A stretch of DNA of 64,000 nt from Vandiemenella viatica (taxonomy: Eukaryota > Arthropoda > Insecta > Orthoptera > Morabidae), in contig CM061920.1 in the NCBI GenBank assembly GCA_031002005.1, positions 49,640,610 to 49,704,609 on the forward strand, read 5' to 3'. Below, one piece after another: positions 23,975 to 33,999 of the stretch (the first letter of the stretch is position 1; each line of letters starts with the position of its first letter). A program made the translations under genes and the position numbers. Below the pieces are notes generated by a model. The model was given only the letters and a program-made list of their open reading frames with translations, did no database searches and was not told the origin of the DNA.

Positions 23975-23975
23975 A

Positions 23976-24276
23976 CTAATCGAGCTATCTCTGTACAAAA
24001 TAAATGACAATTTCTACAGGATAAAAAATTTCTGCAATGTTGGCAATGCATAATGTATTCACTTTGATTGTAGTTAACTAAACCACCGTTGTAGTAATGG
24101 AGTTATGTAACATGGGTTAAATAACATGTTATCGTATAGTAACACACTGGAAACGCATCATATAGTCAGGCCGCATCTGTCGGCACAAATCTGTCTCTAA
24201 GCATCTAACACCATTCACATTAAATAGACAAGACCTCGACGTTTGAAACAATTATATCGCCTTTGTCCATGTTTAA
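23976..24276. other. No gene; search for the Helitron 3' end negative
   Basis: The stretch after the helicase stop contains no CTAG with an upstream hairpin like those at 307 and 22418. CTAAT at 23975 is too close to the stop to be convincing. Confidence 0.4.
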
Positions 24277-24455
24277 TACGTCTATTATTATACTTCTGAG
24301 TTCTTCGCAGAAAAAACATTTTATTCATTCTAACAGTGAAAAACAGGTCAAGTTCTTATTTGGCCAGGTCAGGTAAACCTATCATAATCTTTGACCCTAA
24401 AAACTAGAACTATCCTAGACCCGTGACGATACGCATAAAACGGTCACGCGCTTAC
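24277..24455 (+). repeat. Interspersed repeat, second copy of 6597-6765
   Basis: See the copy at 6597-6765; the order of shared words is the same and the orientation direct. Confidence 0.55.
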
Positions 24456-24464
24456 ACGAGTTTT

Positions 24465-24770
24465 AATTATAAATTCCTTAAGCGTTTTTGGTAAATTATT
24501 CATCACTACACTTGGTCATTTGTTCCAATCCTTGACAGCCTTACCAGCAAAAGAAATTTTTCCCGCTCCCTTATGCATGAAATCGAGCGCAAACTTCTGG
24601 TCATGGTCGCCTTTCCCCTTCCATGCACTATTCCTGATTTTTATTATCCACCCTTACACATTCGGATAACCAACCATAACAGGCTGATTGGTTGTGAATC
24701 CCCGCAAGTGTATTTCCCCGCTCTTCATGTAGCGCCGGTTAGTCTAAGCTCAAGTTTGTCTCGGCCCTCA
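24465..24770 (-). pseudogene. LINE 3' end fragment (CR1/L2-like C-terminus)
   Basis: On the minus strand the fragment reads FALDFMHKGAGKISFAGKAVKDWNK then NNLPKTLKEFIIKTR, with a stop in between. Sister fragments with the same blocks lie at 52440-52680 (plus) and 58960-59410 (minus): NNLPKTLKEFKVKIC and LDFRHKGVGRFSFLGK.VRDWNKLPRE. Such W(N)...LP...(L)..FK tails end the reverse transcriptase of many CR1/L2/Jockey-clade LINEs. Only the 3' end is present, as expected from incomplete reverse transcription. Confidence 0.7.
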
Positions 24771-24906
24771 TTACGAGTTTGCAAGTCACATGTGAGGCGT
24801 GATCAGAAATACAGAAGAAACGGGTTGTTCTACACCCAAGAAAACGTGAGAATACCATCGAGAATTACCGAATGGTCAAGTAAGTCGTGAAAACAGTTAT
24901 TTTCAG

Positions 24907-25095
24907 AAACGTGGTTGAATGAAGATACTTTTTCAAAGTGGATACTACCAGTGAAAGAGGACAATTCAAAAGCAAGGTGTGAGGCTTGCAAAGTTGTTTT
25001 GGGTGCGAAAGAAGTTATTTGGTAAAACACAGTGAAAGTCAAAGACACTTGAAGAACGTGAAAGCCATCGACAACACAAAACAGATTTTTTTATT
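24907..25095 (+). pseudogene. hAT BED zinc-finger exon
   Basis: ETWLNEDTFSKWILPV is followed by ARCEACK (the Cys pair) and, after a one-base frameshift, VKHSESQRHLKN (the His pair). This is a BED finger with the usual W...C-x2-C...H-x-E-S-x2-H pattern. A GTGAGTAAAT at 25109 could be the splice donor of an intron, so the Tc1/mariner would have landed in an intron. Confidence 0.7.
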
Positions 25096-25530
25096 TGTAC
25101 CACTTGTGAGTAAATAATCGTGGAGCTTAGCGCTTAATGATTTAGCCAGGGGCCTTTCACTCTGGTGGCCGCGGTTTGAGTGTATAATTTACAAAAAATA
25201 CTGTCATATCAGAAGGGGGATTCGATCTAATACACCAGAATTTCTTATAATTTTCTGGGATTATAGTCTGATATTATTTCAATTATTTGAACTATATACA
25301 GGGTGGTCAGAAATTCACTCATCGGCGGGTAAGGGCAGTGTTCTGGACGTTGCATCAACGAAATAAATACAAAAAAAATCTAGTAAAAGTCGTACCGTTT
25401 TTGAGTTATACGCAGCTAAAGTTGGCCAATAAGAGCGCTGCGCGGGCGAATTCAAACAGCCTTCCACAGGCGCTGTTGCCAAGCGTACTCGAGGCATGCG
25501 ACCGCCAAAGAAAACTAAAAGAAAAACTCT

Positions 25531-25604
25531 CTTCGGAAGTGGGGATCGAACCCGCAACCTTCAGATTGAGAGTTTGCCGTCTTACTGACTACGCTGCCAA
25601 AGCA
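25531..25604 (-). other. tRNA-like segment in the left inverted repeat
   Basis: On the minus strand it has an A-box-like CAGCGTAGTCAG, then AATCTGAAGG and a B box GGTTCGATCCC. The anticodon side (CTCAATCTGAAGG) resembles elongator tRNA-Met with a base missing. The anticodon stem does not pair well, so a working tRNA is not claimed. Confidence 0.6.
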
Positions 25605-26339
25605 CTAGAATTTCCTTGTTTTTAGAATCCACTAGGGCAGACTGTTTGTTCGTAATCGGAATTGATCGATAATCCGCGACATTTTTCGGGAAGTCGGTGG
25701 TGGGGCTAGAGGATTCTTTTTTATGGGAATTGTTTTTTAATTAGTTGATCTGCTTGCTAGATTCATCTTTAATTTTTGTACAAAAATCGTTAGGTACTGG
25801 CAAAAAAAAAAAAAAAAAAAAAATCTGCAAACTTCATTTATTCGTTGCAAAGAAGCTTCTTTTATTCCATGTAATCGTATTTCACTAGATTTCGATCACA
25901 ACATTTTTATTGATTAACGTGAATATCCTTGCTACTATTTTGCAACAATAAATCAAAAAAACAAAAAACTTTTGGAAAAAAGAACATTAAACCCATTCTA
26001 TCGTTTGTAACGTAACTTTCTCTGCTGAAAAAAGTCTGTTCTTATTCAAACAAGTTGTACATTTTGGTAACGTGTATCAACTCGCTAACGCGCGGCAAGC
26101 CGCAAAAGGTAAACAAGCTGTTACTCATTGAAATCCCTTTTGTCACTGATACAAAACAAAATTACTGTACAGTAGTTTCATTCCAACTTGACGTTATCAG
26201 TCGCAACATTGAAAACCAACAGGGATTTACTTACAGTAAGCGTCAACCCGCAACAGTAATCGCAGTAAAAATGTATTCCAATAAACAACAATAACAAAAA
26301 AATACGGGTCCTTACATTTTACATCAACTACTCAAAATG

Positions 26340-27175
26340 TCCTCCCTCAACTGCAATACCGGCACGACAACGCTGAGTTACTGAATTTACGAGTCTTCCA
26401 AAATTGTAACTTTCTCTAATTTCATCAAAAGCTAGAATTATCCTAGACAAAAGTTCTTCCTCTGTTTCTACTTCAGTCTCATAAACAATAGCCTTGACAG
26501 CTCCTCAGAGATAAAAATCCAATGGGTTGTTGTCTGGTGACTGAGCTGGCCAGTGAATTGGGCCTCCTCGACCAATCCACCTGTTAGGATACAATGCATC
26601 TAAGTGTTGACGTACCGGTACTGCAAAATGCGGCGGCGTGCCGTCATGTTGAAACCACATGTCATTACGAATTGCCAAAGGAACGTCTTCTAAGTACAAC
26701 AGAAGGACGTTTTCATGAAATGCTAAATAAGAAGCGCCATTTAAACGTTGCGGAAGTAGAACAGGGCCTAGTATAAACTCGCCCAAAATACCCGCCCAAA
26801 TGTTAACACTAAATTTGTGTTGGTATGACTTGACAAAAATTGCATGCGGATTTTCGACATCCCAAATGTGGCTGTTTCGGCTATTAAAACACTTCTCCCT
26901 GGTATAGCACGCCTCATCCGTCCACAGCACCTTCCTTTCAAAGTTTGGATAACAGTTACACTGCTGCAGGTACCACTGTGAAAACTGAACTCGAAGTGGA
27001 AAATCGTCTTCCACCAAATCTTGAACCTTTTGAAAGTGAAAGGGATGTAACCCTTCGTCGTGAAGGACGTCCAAACAGTGGCATGTGAGGCCTGGTAATT
27101 AAAAAACAACAAAAATGACCCTATTGAAAGGCTGCATTTAAACGGAGAATTTGAGAGATCACTTAGACTGGACAT
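26340..27175 (-). pseudogene. Tc1/mariner transposase, catalytic part (nearly intact)
   Basis: The open frame 26505-27074 carries a DDE fold: VLWTDEACYTR (first Asp), NIWAGILGEFILGP, MWFQHDGTPPHF (second Asp) and QSPDNNPLDFYL (third acidic residue; SPDLNPLDFFLWG is usual, so a Leu-to-Asn change is adjacent). The frame ends in a stop just after FYL, but coding similarity continues in the same frame to about 26340 (AIVYETEVETEEEL, VTQRCRAGI). The family matches insect transposases that pair a DUF4817-type N-terminus with a DDE_3 nuclease. The N-terminal HTH lies on the far side of a SINE. Confidence 0.88.
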
Positions 27176-27203
27176 ATCTGAAATGCGTTGGCAATGACCC
27201 TAG

Positions 27204-27454
27204 TTTTTTTAAATTTTTTTTAACAGTTTAACGTCCTTTTTTAACAACGTGGTCTTTAGAGACGGGAAAGGATGGGGGCAAGGAATGGGAAGGAATTCAG
27301 CCATGGCCTTTTGAAGGAAGCATCCCGGCATTCACCTGGAGTGATTTGGGGAAACCATGGAAAACCCAAATCTGGATGCCCGGACGGGGATTCGAACCGC
27401 CGTCCTCCCGAATGCGAGGCCAGAACGCTATCCATTACACCACCACGCTCGGTA
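27204..27454 (-). mobile_element. tRNA-derived SINE (family 1), copy 1
   Basis: On the minus strand a tRNA-like head has GGTGTAATGGATAGCG (A box region) and GGTTCGAATCCC (B box). A body with TGGTTTCCCCAAATCACTCC, GGATGCTTCCTTCAAAAGGC and CATGGCTGAATTCCTTCC follows, then an A/T-rich tail (27204-27222 as T on plus). The perfect 11-bp repeat AATGACCCTAG flanks it (27193-27203 and 27455-27465). It splits the transposase between its helix-turn-helix and its nuclease domain. SINEs are copied by a partner LINE and encode no protein. Confidence 0.92.
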
Positions 27455-27469
27455 AATGACCCTAGAGCT

Positions 27470-27760
27470 TGTCCTCGGATTATCAGCAATCATTTAAGGA
27501 CATTGTCTTCAAATCCTATACTCCGCCTGAACCGATTTCGTCCGGCGTTGGGCCTGTGGACAAGAATACTTCCCGTCTCCCTCAACCTTCTTTCAACCAA
27601 CACAAAAGTGTTGGCCGATGGAATCACACAGTTAGGAAATCGAGTCGTGTAAATCTTAAATGCTTCGGCCCTGTTTTGTCCAGCAGCGCCATACGCCAAA
27701 TGCATATCGGCGTACTCTTCAAACGAAAATTAATGACGCTGCATGATGTCAGTGTCTTTA
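27470..27760 (-). pseudogene. Tc1/mariner transposase N-terminal HTH (DUF4817-like)
   Basis: The minus-strand frame at 27490-27705 reads MHLAYGAAGQNRAEAFKIY, then RRLRETGSILVHRPNAGR and RRSIGFEDNVLK. This is the DNA-binding start common to insect transposases of this type. It should join the DDE part at 27175 and below, but a SINE sits between them. Confidence 0.82.
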
Positions 27761-27860
27761 TCAGTAAGTTGCGTTCGACTGCGAGACTTCTTCTGGCATG
27801 GTCCTTTAGCCCCACCACCGAATTCCCGCCCTAGTGGCTTCTAAAAACAAAGAAATTCTA

Positions 27861-27935
27861 GTGCCTTGGCAGCGTAGTCGGTAAGACGGCAAACTCTCAA
27901 ACTGAAGGTTGCGGGTTCGATCCCCCCTTCCGAAG
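27861..27935 (+). other. tRNA-like segment in the right inverted repeat
   Basis: Mirror partner of 25531-25604: CAGCGTAGTCGG (A-box-like, one mismatch to consensus), AAACTGAAGG and B box GGTTCGATCCC. It sits about 230 bp from the terminus, as in the other arm. Confidence 0.6.
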
Positions 27936-28202
27936 ACAATTTTTCTTTTCGTTTTCTGTGGCGGTCGCATGCCTCGAGTACGCTTGGCAACACCGCCGGT
28001 GGAAGGCTGTTTGAATTCGCCCGCGCAGCGCTCTTTTGGCCAACTTTAGCTGCGTATAACTAAAAAACGGTACGACTTTTACTAGATTTTTTGTGTGTTT
28101 ATTTCGTTAATGCAACGTCCCGAACACTGCCCTTACCCGCCGATGAGTGAATTTCTGACCACCCTGTTTACAAATCTAGTGCTTTTATTTTTTTCTTTCA
28201 CA

Positions 28203-28769
28203 TTTTTCAACCAAAGACCGAAGAAACTGAAGCTATAGTAGCAGATATAAGATTTAGATTATTATTTGCGGCTCATAATCTTAGTTTCAGTGTGGTCAGT
28301 TATATTATTAAAGTTGTAAAACTTAATTTTAAGGATTCAGCAATTGCGAAAAATGTTCAACAAAGTCGCACAAAGTGTGCAGCTATTACCGTATTCGAAA
28401 TGTTTTATCATCAAAAATCAAGGATCATGTAACTAAAAAACTTAAAGACAATGGTTTTTTCGGTCCTTATAGATGAGAGTACTGATATCAGTAATAATAG
28501 GTTGTTGTGTATTTTAGCAAGATACATATACCATGACGACGTTAGGAACCAACTTCTTGACTTAATCCCCATTCGTAGCGATGATGGTAATGCTAAGGGG
28601 CATTACATACTTTTCAGCAGTTGCCTGTCTAATTTTGAATAGGATTATCTGTGATAACGCCAGTGTTATGCTTGGTAAAAATGAATAATTCAAAATCCAC
28701 CTTGTAGATGACAATCCAGAAGTTCTTGTAAACAGCTGTATACGCCACTCAGCACCTCTCAGTTGCCGT
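28203..28769 (+). pseudogene. hAT transposase, N-terminal half of the second hAT
   Basis: The coding blocks run ETEAIVADIRFRLLFAAHN, FKDSAIAKNVQQSRTKCAA, then GFSVLIDESTDISN, the hAT signature with the first catalytic Asp (28451-28642 frame), GHYILFSS, and ICDNASVMLGKN in another frame. Stops and frameshifts occur near 28395, 28430 and 28640. The block stops at 28769, where the TIR element starts. Confidence 0.82.
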
Positions 28770-29088
28770 TAGTCTTGTGTAGTTCGCGAACGAACTACTT
28801 CGGAAGAGCGTGCCCACAGGCGAACTACGCGAACTAGTTCCCAGATCTCTAGATCCTTAGTTCGTTAGGTCGATCAATTCTTTTCCGAATATCAACTTTT
28901 GTTTTAGGTTAATTATTACTATGTCATTTAAAAGGAAGCCCAGTTCACTAGTGGACACATGTCACTGAAGACACAGATATAAAAAGAGAAAAAAAATAGA
29001 AAAAACTGTTCAACATTAATAATTATTGCAGAAGTCACAAACGGAAATTTAACGAGGAACGTGAAAACAAAACACGTGTAAATGATTA

Positions 29089-30062
29089 AGCCGTGATTGT
29101 AGTGGTCTTTCACTTTGTGGGCGTTTTATGATATTATTATATTGAGCAACTATCAAGTGGGCGGATTAATATAGAATTTCATGGAATTGCCAGTCTGACA
29201 CCAGGCGAGTTTAGTGAAGCAGATTCGCTAACTGCGTTAATTAATAATCAATGACGGCTAACATTACTCTTAGCAATAGATGAACATGTACTTCTTACCT
29301 TGGGGACATATTACTCACATCATATATATTATATCTGAAACAACTGGGTATCTTACTCTAACGACTGATAAATGATTTGGGAACACCAGAAGAGTGGATT
29401 GAATGAGAGTATTTATTCTTTAGATACCGAACATAATACATGCGTCCGCATTTCCAACTAAGTTATGATGGGAGGAATAAAACGCGCAGTAGCTCCCAGA
29501 TTCACCAATATGGTATCGATAGTAATGGAACTAAGTCTCCTTCAGACGTGAGATACTAATTTAACTATGGCTTGATTTGGAACCAATGATAACTGTTAAG
29601 ATTATGAATACCCAATAAGAACCCAACGCGAACATTATAAAACAATGATGCACGAGACTCAAGTATAAGTTAAACTATGAATTTAGGAATACATGGTGAT
29701 GCTGGAATTTAAGACATACGAGCAATAGAACAGAATGAAATACTAATACTACCAGAAGACTAGAACAGACTATGCCTAACTGCCATGCGGCAGCAGACAG
29801 ACACGCAACTATTACCTTGCTACATCGTGCCAGTCAACTGAACTGCAGAGAGCGAGACAAGATGGCGTCTCCCTTTAAATACTATTAAGTTACTGACACT
29901 AACTAGGGCAATGTTCTGCGGCACGCGCGTGGAATATGCAGATCAGCGCTTGATGCCGCTACGCTGTCGCTAAGTGGAGCAGCTCTCTCGAATGTTCACG
30001 AATCAATCTTACAACATTTATTCTCATACCCATAATAATATTTGGACCTTTACACACTCTTT
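29089..30062. mobile_element. Unclassified 974-bp insertion with 5-bp flanking repeat
   Basis: Comparison with the sister unit at 31030-31110 shows the flanking sequences are normally adjacent. GATTA occurs on both sides (29084-29088 and 30063-30067), which could be a 5-bp target duplication. The insertion does not begin TG or end CA, so a solo LTR is not proven. No coding sequence is visible. Confidence 0.4.
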
Positions 30063-30067
30063 GATTA

Positions 30068-31350
30068 CAATAACTGTGAAAAGTCAACCATCGTTAAGCA
30101 CAACTACCATAACAAATGAAAGGACGCATGCAGTAGCGATAGCAAAGCGAGTGAACGATCTGTCTTTCTGGAATCCGAGAGGGAAGTAACCTAGTTGGCT
30201 GAGGAGCTGCGAACTAAACTGGGCGTTCCCGGTCGCGAACTAAACTGAGCCCTCCCGGTCCCTAACTATCATGTGCAAGTCTACTATAGTGCGCGTCACG
30301 AACGAAGGCAGGTGGCGCAGAGACAGACAGAAATAGGGACACAGGATATACAAAGTTGCCGCATTTCCAGCAGGAGACGAGCGACGTAGAGAGAAAAAGA
30401 AAGTGTAGTAATTACACTACTCCTACTACTAGTACTGCTGTGTAACGATAATAAAAGTAATAATATGCATTTTAGCAGCGCTTTATGTGCTAATACTATT
30501 AATAGAGACAGGAATGTCAGCCACAGCAAACAATCAACACTCGTGTAACCATGACAAGCGCTGGATTGTTACTGAATCCTATTGGCTACTGGCAGAGCGA
30601 TGACGTCCTGCGCAGAGCCTCGCTAAACTGGGCCGCCTTCGGTCGTGACGCGCACTATAGTTAGTTCATCACAATGCACTGCTAGGTTTACCAACATTTT
30701 TTCGATTGATTATAGTATATTTTTAGAATAAGCTATAAAAATATAGTAGACCGACTTTTTTATATAGGTTATATAGAAAGAAAAAAACAAAACTGTTCAA
30801 CAGAGAGGGGGAGCGACCTGTTCCCTAAGGTGCTGAGAACTAAACTGAGCACTCCCGGTCCCGAACTAATATGTGCAAGTCTACTAGTTAGTTCATCACC
30901 ATTCGCCGCTAGGGTTACCAACATTTTTTCGGTTTATTATAGTATATTTTTAGAATAAGCTATAAAAATATCGTAGAACGACTCTTTTTATATAGGTAAT
31001 ATAAAAAGAAAAGAACTTAACTGTTCAACATTAATAATTATTGCAGAAGTCACAAACGGAAACAAAACACGCTTTAATCCCATTAACAATTAAAAGGCAA
31101 CCATCGATAACCACAACTACCATAGCAAACAAAAGAGCGCATGCAGCAGCGGTAGCGAACGATCTGCCTTTCTGGAATCCGAGAGGGGAGCGACCTGTTC
31201 CCTAAGGAGCTGAGAACTAAACTGAGCGCTCCCGGTCCCGAACTATCATGGTGAAGTCTACCATTCATCACCATTCGCCGATGGTGTTACCAACAGTTTT
31301 TCGGTTGATTAAAGCATTTTTTTAGAATAAGCTATAATAATATAGTATAC
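30068..31350. repeat. Degenerate tandem units
   Basis: Units are recognised by ACTAAACTGAGCNCTCCCGG, AACTANTATGTGCAAGTCTA, TAGTTCATCACNATNCNC and AGAATAAGCTATAA. Unit boundaries fall near 30284, 30896 and 31262. The unit that ends in the 371-bp MITE and the intact unit boundary at 30890-30900 give an occupied/empty pair for that MITE. Confidence 0.65.
30287..30657. mobile_element. MITE with TA target duplication, 371 bp
   Basis: The ends read TAGTGCGCGTCACGAACGAA at the left and TAGTGCGCGTCACGACCGAA inward at the right. TA flanks both sides (30285-30286, 30658-30659). The neighbouring unit at 30884-30900 holds the unfilled form AAGTCTAC-TA-GTTAGTTC, so the insertion point is exact. TA use fits Tc1/mariner-type mobilisation. 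The interior is non-coding. Confidence 0.9.
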
Positions 31351-31929
31351 TTCAAAAATGTAATATTTTACGAAAGAGTAGAAAAGGACAAAAGGTATGT
31401 TTTTTTACTATTTTTAAGCTATATTTTTTGCACTTCTTGCATCTTTAACAATTTTTTGTCTACAGTAAAATTGTCATATGCTTTATCACATTCAGTTGTT
31501 AAATTAATGTCGATCAAAAGCTCATTTTTATCAATGAAATATTTCTCTTAATTTTACCTAGATTTCTTGTAGTATTGTTATTTCAGAGTAAAGTTCGTTC
31601 ACTTTGATACTCATTTTTTCTCGTAAATTTTAAACTTCTAATATTGTCTCGCTGTCATCAAATGAAACCTCGTATTTTAAATTTAATTTTTGGAAGCCAA
31701 TTGCTTTCATTAAAATATAACCATTTATTAAGATACTCCAGACATGAATCAACCAATACTAGAAAATTATTTTTAATATTATCACTTTCTGTGGAGAATT
31801 CGGCTTCTAAGCATTTTTTCGTGTTTTCTTAAACAAAGAAACAGTCTCTAACATTTTTCTAGCGCTAATTTTAAAGCTGGCATAATATAATACTTATCTC
31901 AGATTGTGACGCTATAACCTTCGAGTTGT

Positions 31930-32097
31930 TTAACAGCTTTGTGAAAGTTGTGTAAAAAAATGGCTGACGAAATTCAAAAAGATTTTAACTTTTGTCTCTT
32001 CATTAGTTTCATTCGTCGTAAAAATATTTTGAATATGTGTTGGATAATCCTCCCATACACTAACTGACGCACTTTCGTTACTGCTACCACTTTCCAT
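31930..32097 (-). CDS. Short open frame in the ~4 kb element
   Basis: On the minus strand ATG at 32095-32097 opens 55 codons reading MESGSSNESASVSVWEDYP and then FLNFVSHFFTQ, ending at TAA (31930-31932). Downstream frames (to about 31400) keep coding-like words (KMLETVSLFKKTRKNA, ETILEV, VNELYSEITIL) between stops, which suggests the decayed start of a longer element-borne gene. The family is not recognised. Confidence 0.35.
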   Translation of the reverse strand: MESGSSNESASVSVWEDYPTHIQNIFTTNETNEETKVKIFLNFVSHFFTQLSQSC

Positions 32098-32752
32098 AAC
32101 TAATTTATTTAAATATCAAAAGAAAGAACAGCTTCCAAGTGAAAATAACACAACAAATCGAAACAAAGACAGAGATGCACGAGCAAACATTTGTTTGACT
32201 TTTCAATTTTGACATTACATAACATTTCTGAAGTGGCGTTTAGGTAAACGAACATCAAAGATAAATCATAATGTGCCTTCACAGATTTTACAAAGGAAGG
32301 AATTTGTTTGTTATTAGTTTCTGTGTTGCAAAATAATAATAATAAATAAATCCATTTAAAAATTAATATTCTACTAATGTATTGAAATGTAAAAACAGAA
32401 CAGTTGAATGCCCCATTTTATCCATTTGTGCAAAGGACAATGAGCACTTTGGTTTGTTGGCGGCCTCTGATGATGTTCATGCCATTTTAAAGGGCAATTG
32501 TTAAGTAACAACTTTTGTTAAGAAGGTCATATTAAATTCCATTTAGAAACGACAAAAAATGATTAAGTAATGTCCTAGTAAAACTGTCATAACAAACAAA
32601 ATAGCGCGTGCAGTAGAGGTAGCAAGGCGAGCGAACGCTCTGTTCTTCTGAATTGGAGACGAGAATCAACGAACTAAAGAGCGACCTAGTTCGCGAGGGT
32701 GCTGCGAACTAAACTTAGCGCTCCCAGTCGCGAACTATTATACGCGAGTCTA

Positions 32753-33920
32753 GTTGCTGTAGCAGCATCAAATGAAATTCTTACTTATTTTGAATTGCAC
32801 AATATTAATAACTATTTTTCACGTTATCTAAAACGACAATGCAGTTTGGTGGAATTTCAAAAGTTTATGCATCCTTCTAAATTAAATAAGTCCAAGTAAG
32901 ACTAAATAGCTAACGTTGTCGAACTTTGTTGATCGTATTCTACGACATTGGAATGTATTCGTTGAATTGTTCGGACAAAAATCCAGTGGGCAACACGATT
33001 TTTTTCAGATCTTCAAAATCCTTATATCAAAGCATACCTTCACTTTTTGAGTCATGTCTTACCTGCATTCAATCAGTTCAGTGCCATGTTTCAGTCACGA
33101 AAGGTATCCGTCCAAGATCTCTATCCTGAAAGTAGATTTGTCAGAATTTTGTCTGCGAACTTTGTGAAACCACTTCACTTTAGAAGTGAGAACAACTTAG
33201 ATAAATTGAACGTGTTTGATCTTCACGTGTTACTCCCTGTAGGACAAGTAAATGTTGGGGAACATACTATGAAAGTGTTATCAGAGTGTACTGAAAGACA
33301 CAAGGAGCAATTCAGACTAATCTGTTTCAAGTTTTATCAAAAGTGTGTCGGCGAATCTTTCAAAAGATTTCCGGAGAACGGCAACCTCTTTAAGAATGTG
33401 TCTTTTCTTGTTCCAAGTAATACATTGAACCAAAATGTTGAGAAAAAGTATTACATTTCGGAAATTGCGACGAGATTTGAATCTAAAATAAACAAACAGG
33501 AAGTGATAAAAGAGCTCGGCAAGCTCCCATACTATTTTTCAGACGAAGAGAAAGAAGAGTTGTTAAAGTTAAACAGTGTTGTTAGTTTTTGGTGTGCGTT
33601 AAGTAAAACTAAAACTTTTGAAGGAGAGTTTATTTTTTCAAACATTCGCAAGTTAGCAAAATTGTTGTTAGTGTTACCGCATGGAAATCCAGAAGTAGAA
33701 AGGGTTTTCTCCATGTTGGGTGATTTAAAGACCAAAAAATAGGAACATCTTGAAACCTCAATCACTCAGTTATCTGCTAAGAGTGAAATTAGATTTGCAA
33801 ACTAAAAACAGTTGTTTGACCTATCTAATTACCAATGATCATCTCAAGAAATTTGGTAAATGTGTGTATTACTTTAAAGAAAGTGAAACTGAAACCTTTG
33901 TTTCGTCTGTTGAAGACTGA
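32753..33920 (+). pseudogene. hAT transposase, C-terminal half of the second hAT
   Basis: After the 8-bp duplication the frame reads VAVAASNEIL, YFSRYLKRQCSLVEF, then (33047-33742) HVLPAFNQFSAMFQSRKV, SRFVRILSANFVKP and the dimerisation block LLVLPHGNPEVERVFSML. A TAG at 33740 comes from one extra A in an A run; the rest (ILKPQSLSYLL to VSSVED) lies in the next frame. Earlier stops occur near 32897. hAT dimerisation domains hold the transposase ring together. Confidence 0.85.
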
Positions 33921-33999
33921 CTGTCAACTCTAGTTACACTGTTATTATGCTTTTGCCTGAAATCTTAGTGAATAATGTATATACAATGTCAAATAAGTT

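Larger units (their letters stand above)
25299..28166 (-). mobile_element. Tc1/mariner-superfamily element with long inverted repeats, 2868 bp
   Basis: The ends read CAGGGTGGTCAGAAATTCAC at the left and the same sequence inward from the right. Inverted repeats extend over about 366 bp on the right (27801-28166) and 418 bp on the left (25299-25716); the left arm has about 50 bp extra at 25638-25686. Both arms contain a tRNA-like segment. The transposase is on the minus strand. The flanking bases (left ATATA, right TTTAC) do not give a clean TA duplication. A SINE lies at 27204-27454. Confidence 0.88.
28770..32752. mobile_element. Non-autonomous element (~4 kb) inserted in the hAT transposase
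   Basis: The ends resemble each other in inverted orientation: TAGTCTTGTGTAGTTCGCGA at the left, TAGACTCGCGTATAATAGTT read inward at the right. The flanks are GTTGCCGT (28762-28769) and GTTGCTGT (32753-32760), an 8-bp duplication with one change, and hAT coding sequence resumes directly after. The interior has about three degenerate tandem units with GAGAACTAAACTGAGC.CTCC and ACCAACATTTTTTCG, an unclassified 974-bp insertion (29089-30062), and a 371-bp MITE (30287-30657). Confidence 0.75.
24890..33920 (+). mobile_element. Second hAT transposon, split by two later insertions
   Basis: Three coding blocks in the right order and orientation make up one hAT: a BED finger (24907-25095), a catalytic N-terminal half (28203-28769) and a C-terminal half with the dimerisation domain (32753-33920). 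They are separated by a Tc1/mariner (25299-28166) and by a TIR element (28770-32752), each with its own termini. The outer ends of the hAT were not located with confidence. Confidence 0.75.

Noticed and set aside
25531..25604. Genuine tRNA gene
   Set aside because: The anticodon stem does not pair, and the same sequence is mirrored in the opposite arm of a transposon.
29089..30062. Solo LTR
   Set aside because: The 5-bp flank is suggestive but the insert lacks TG...CA ends and no second copy is available.
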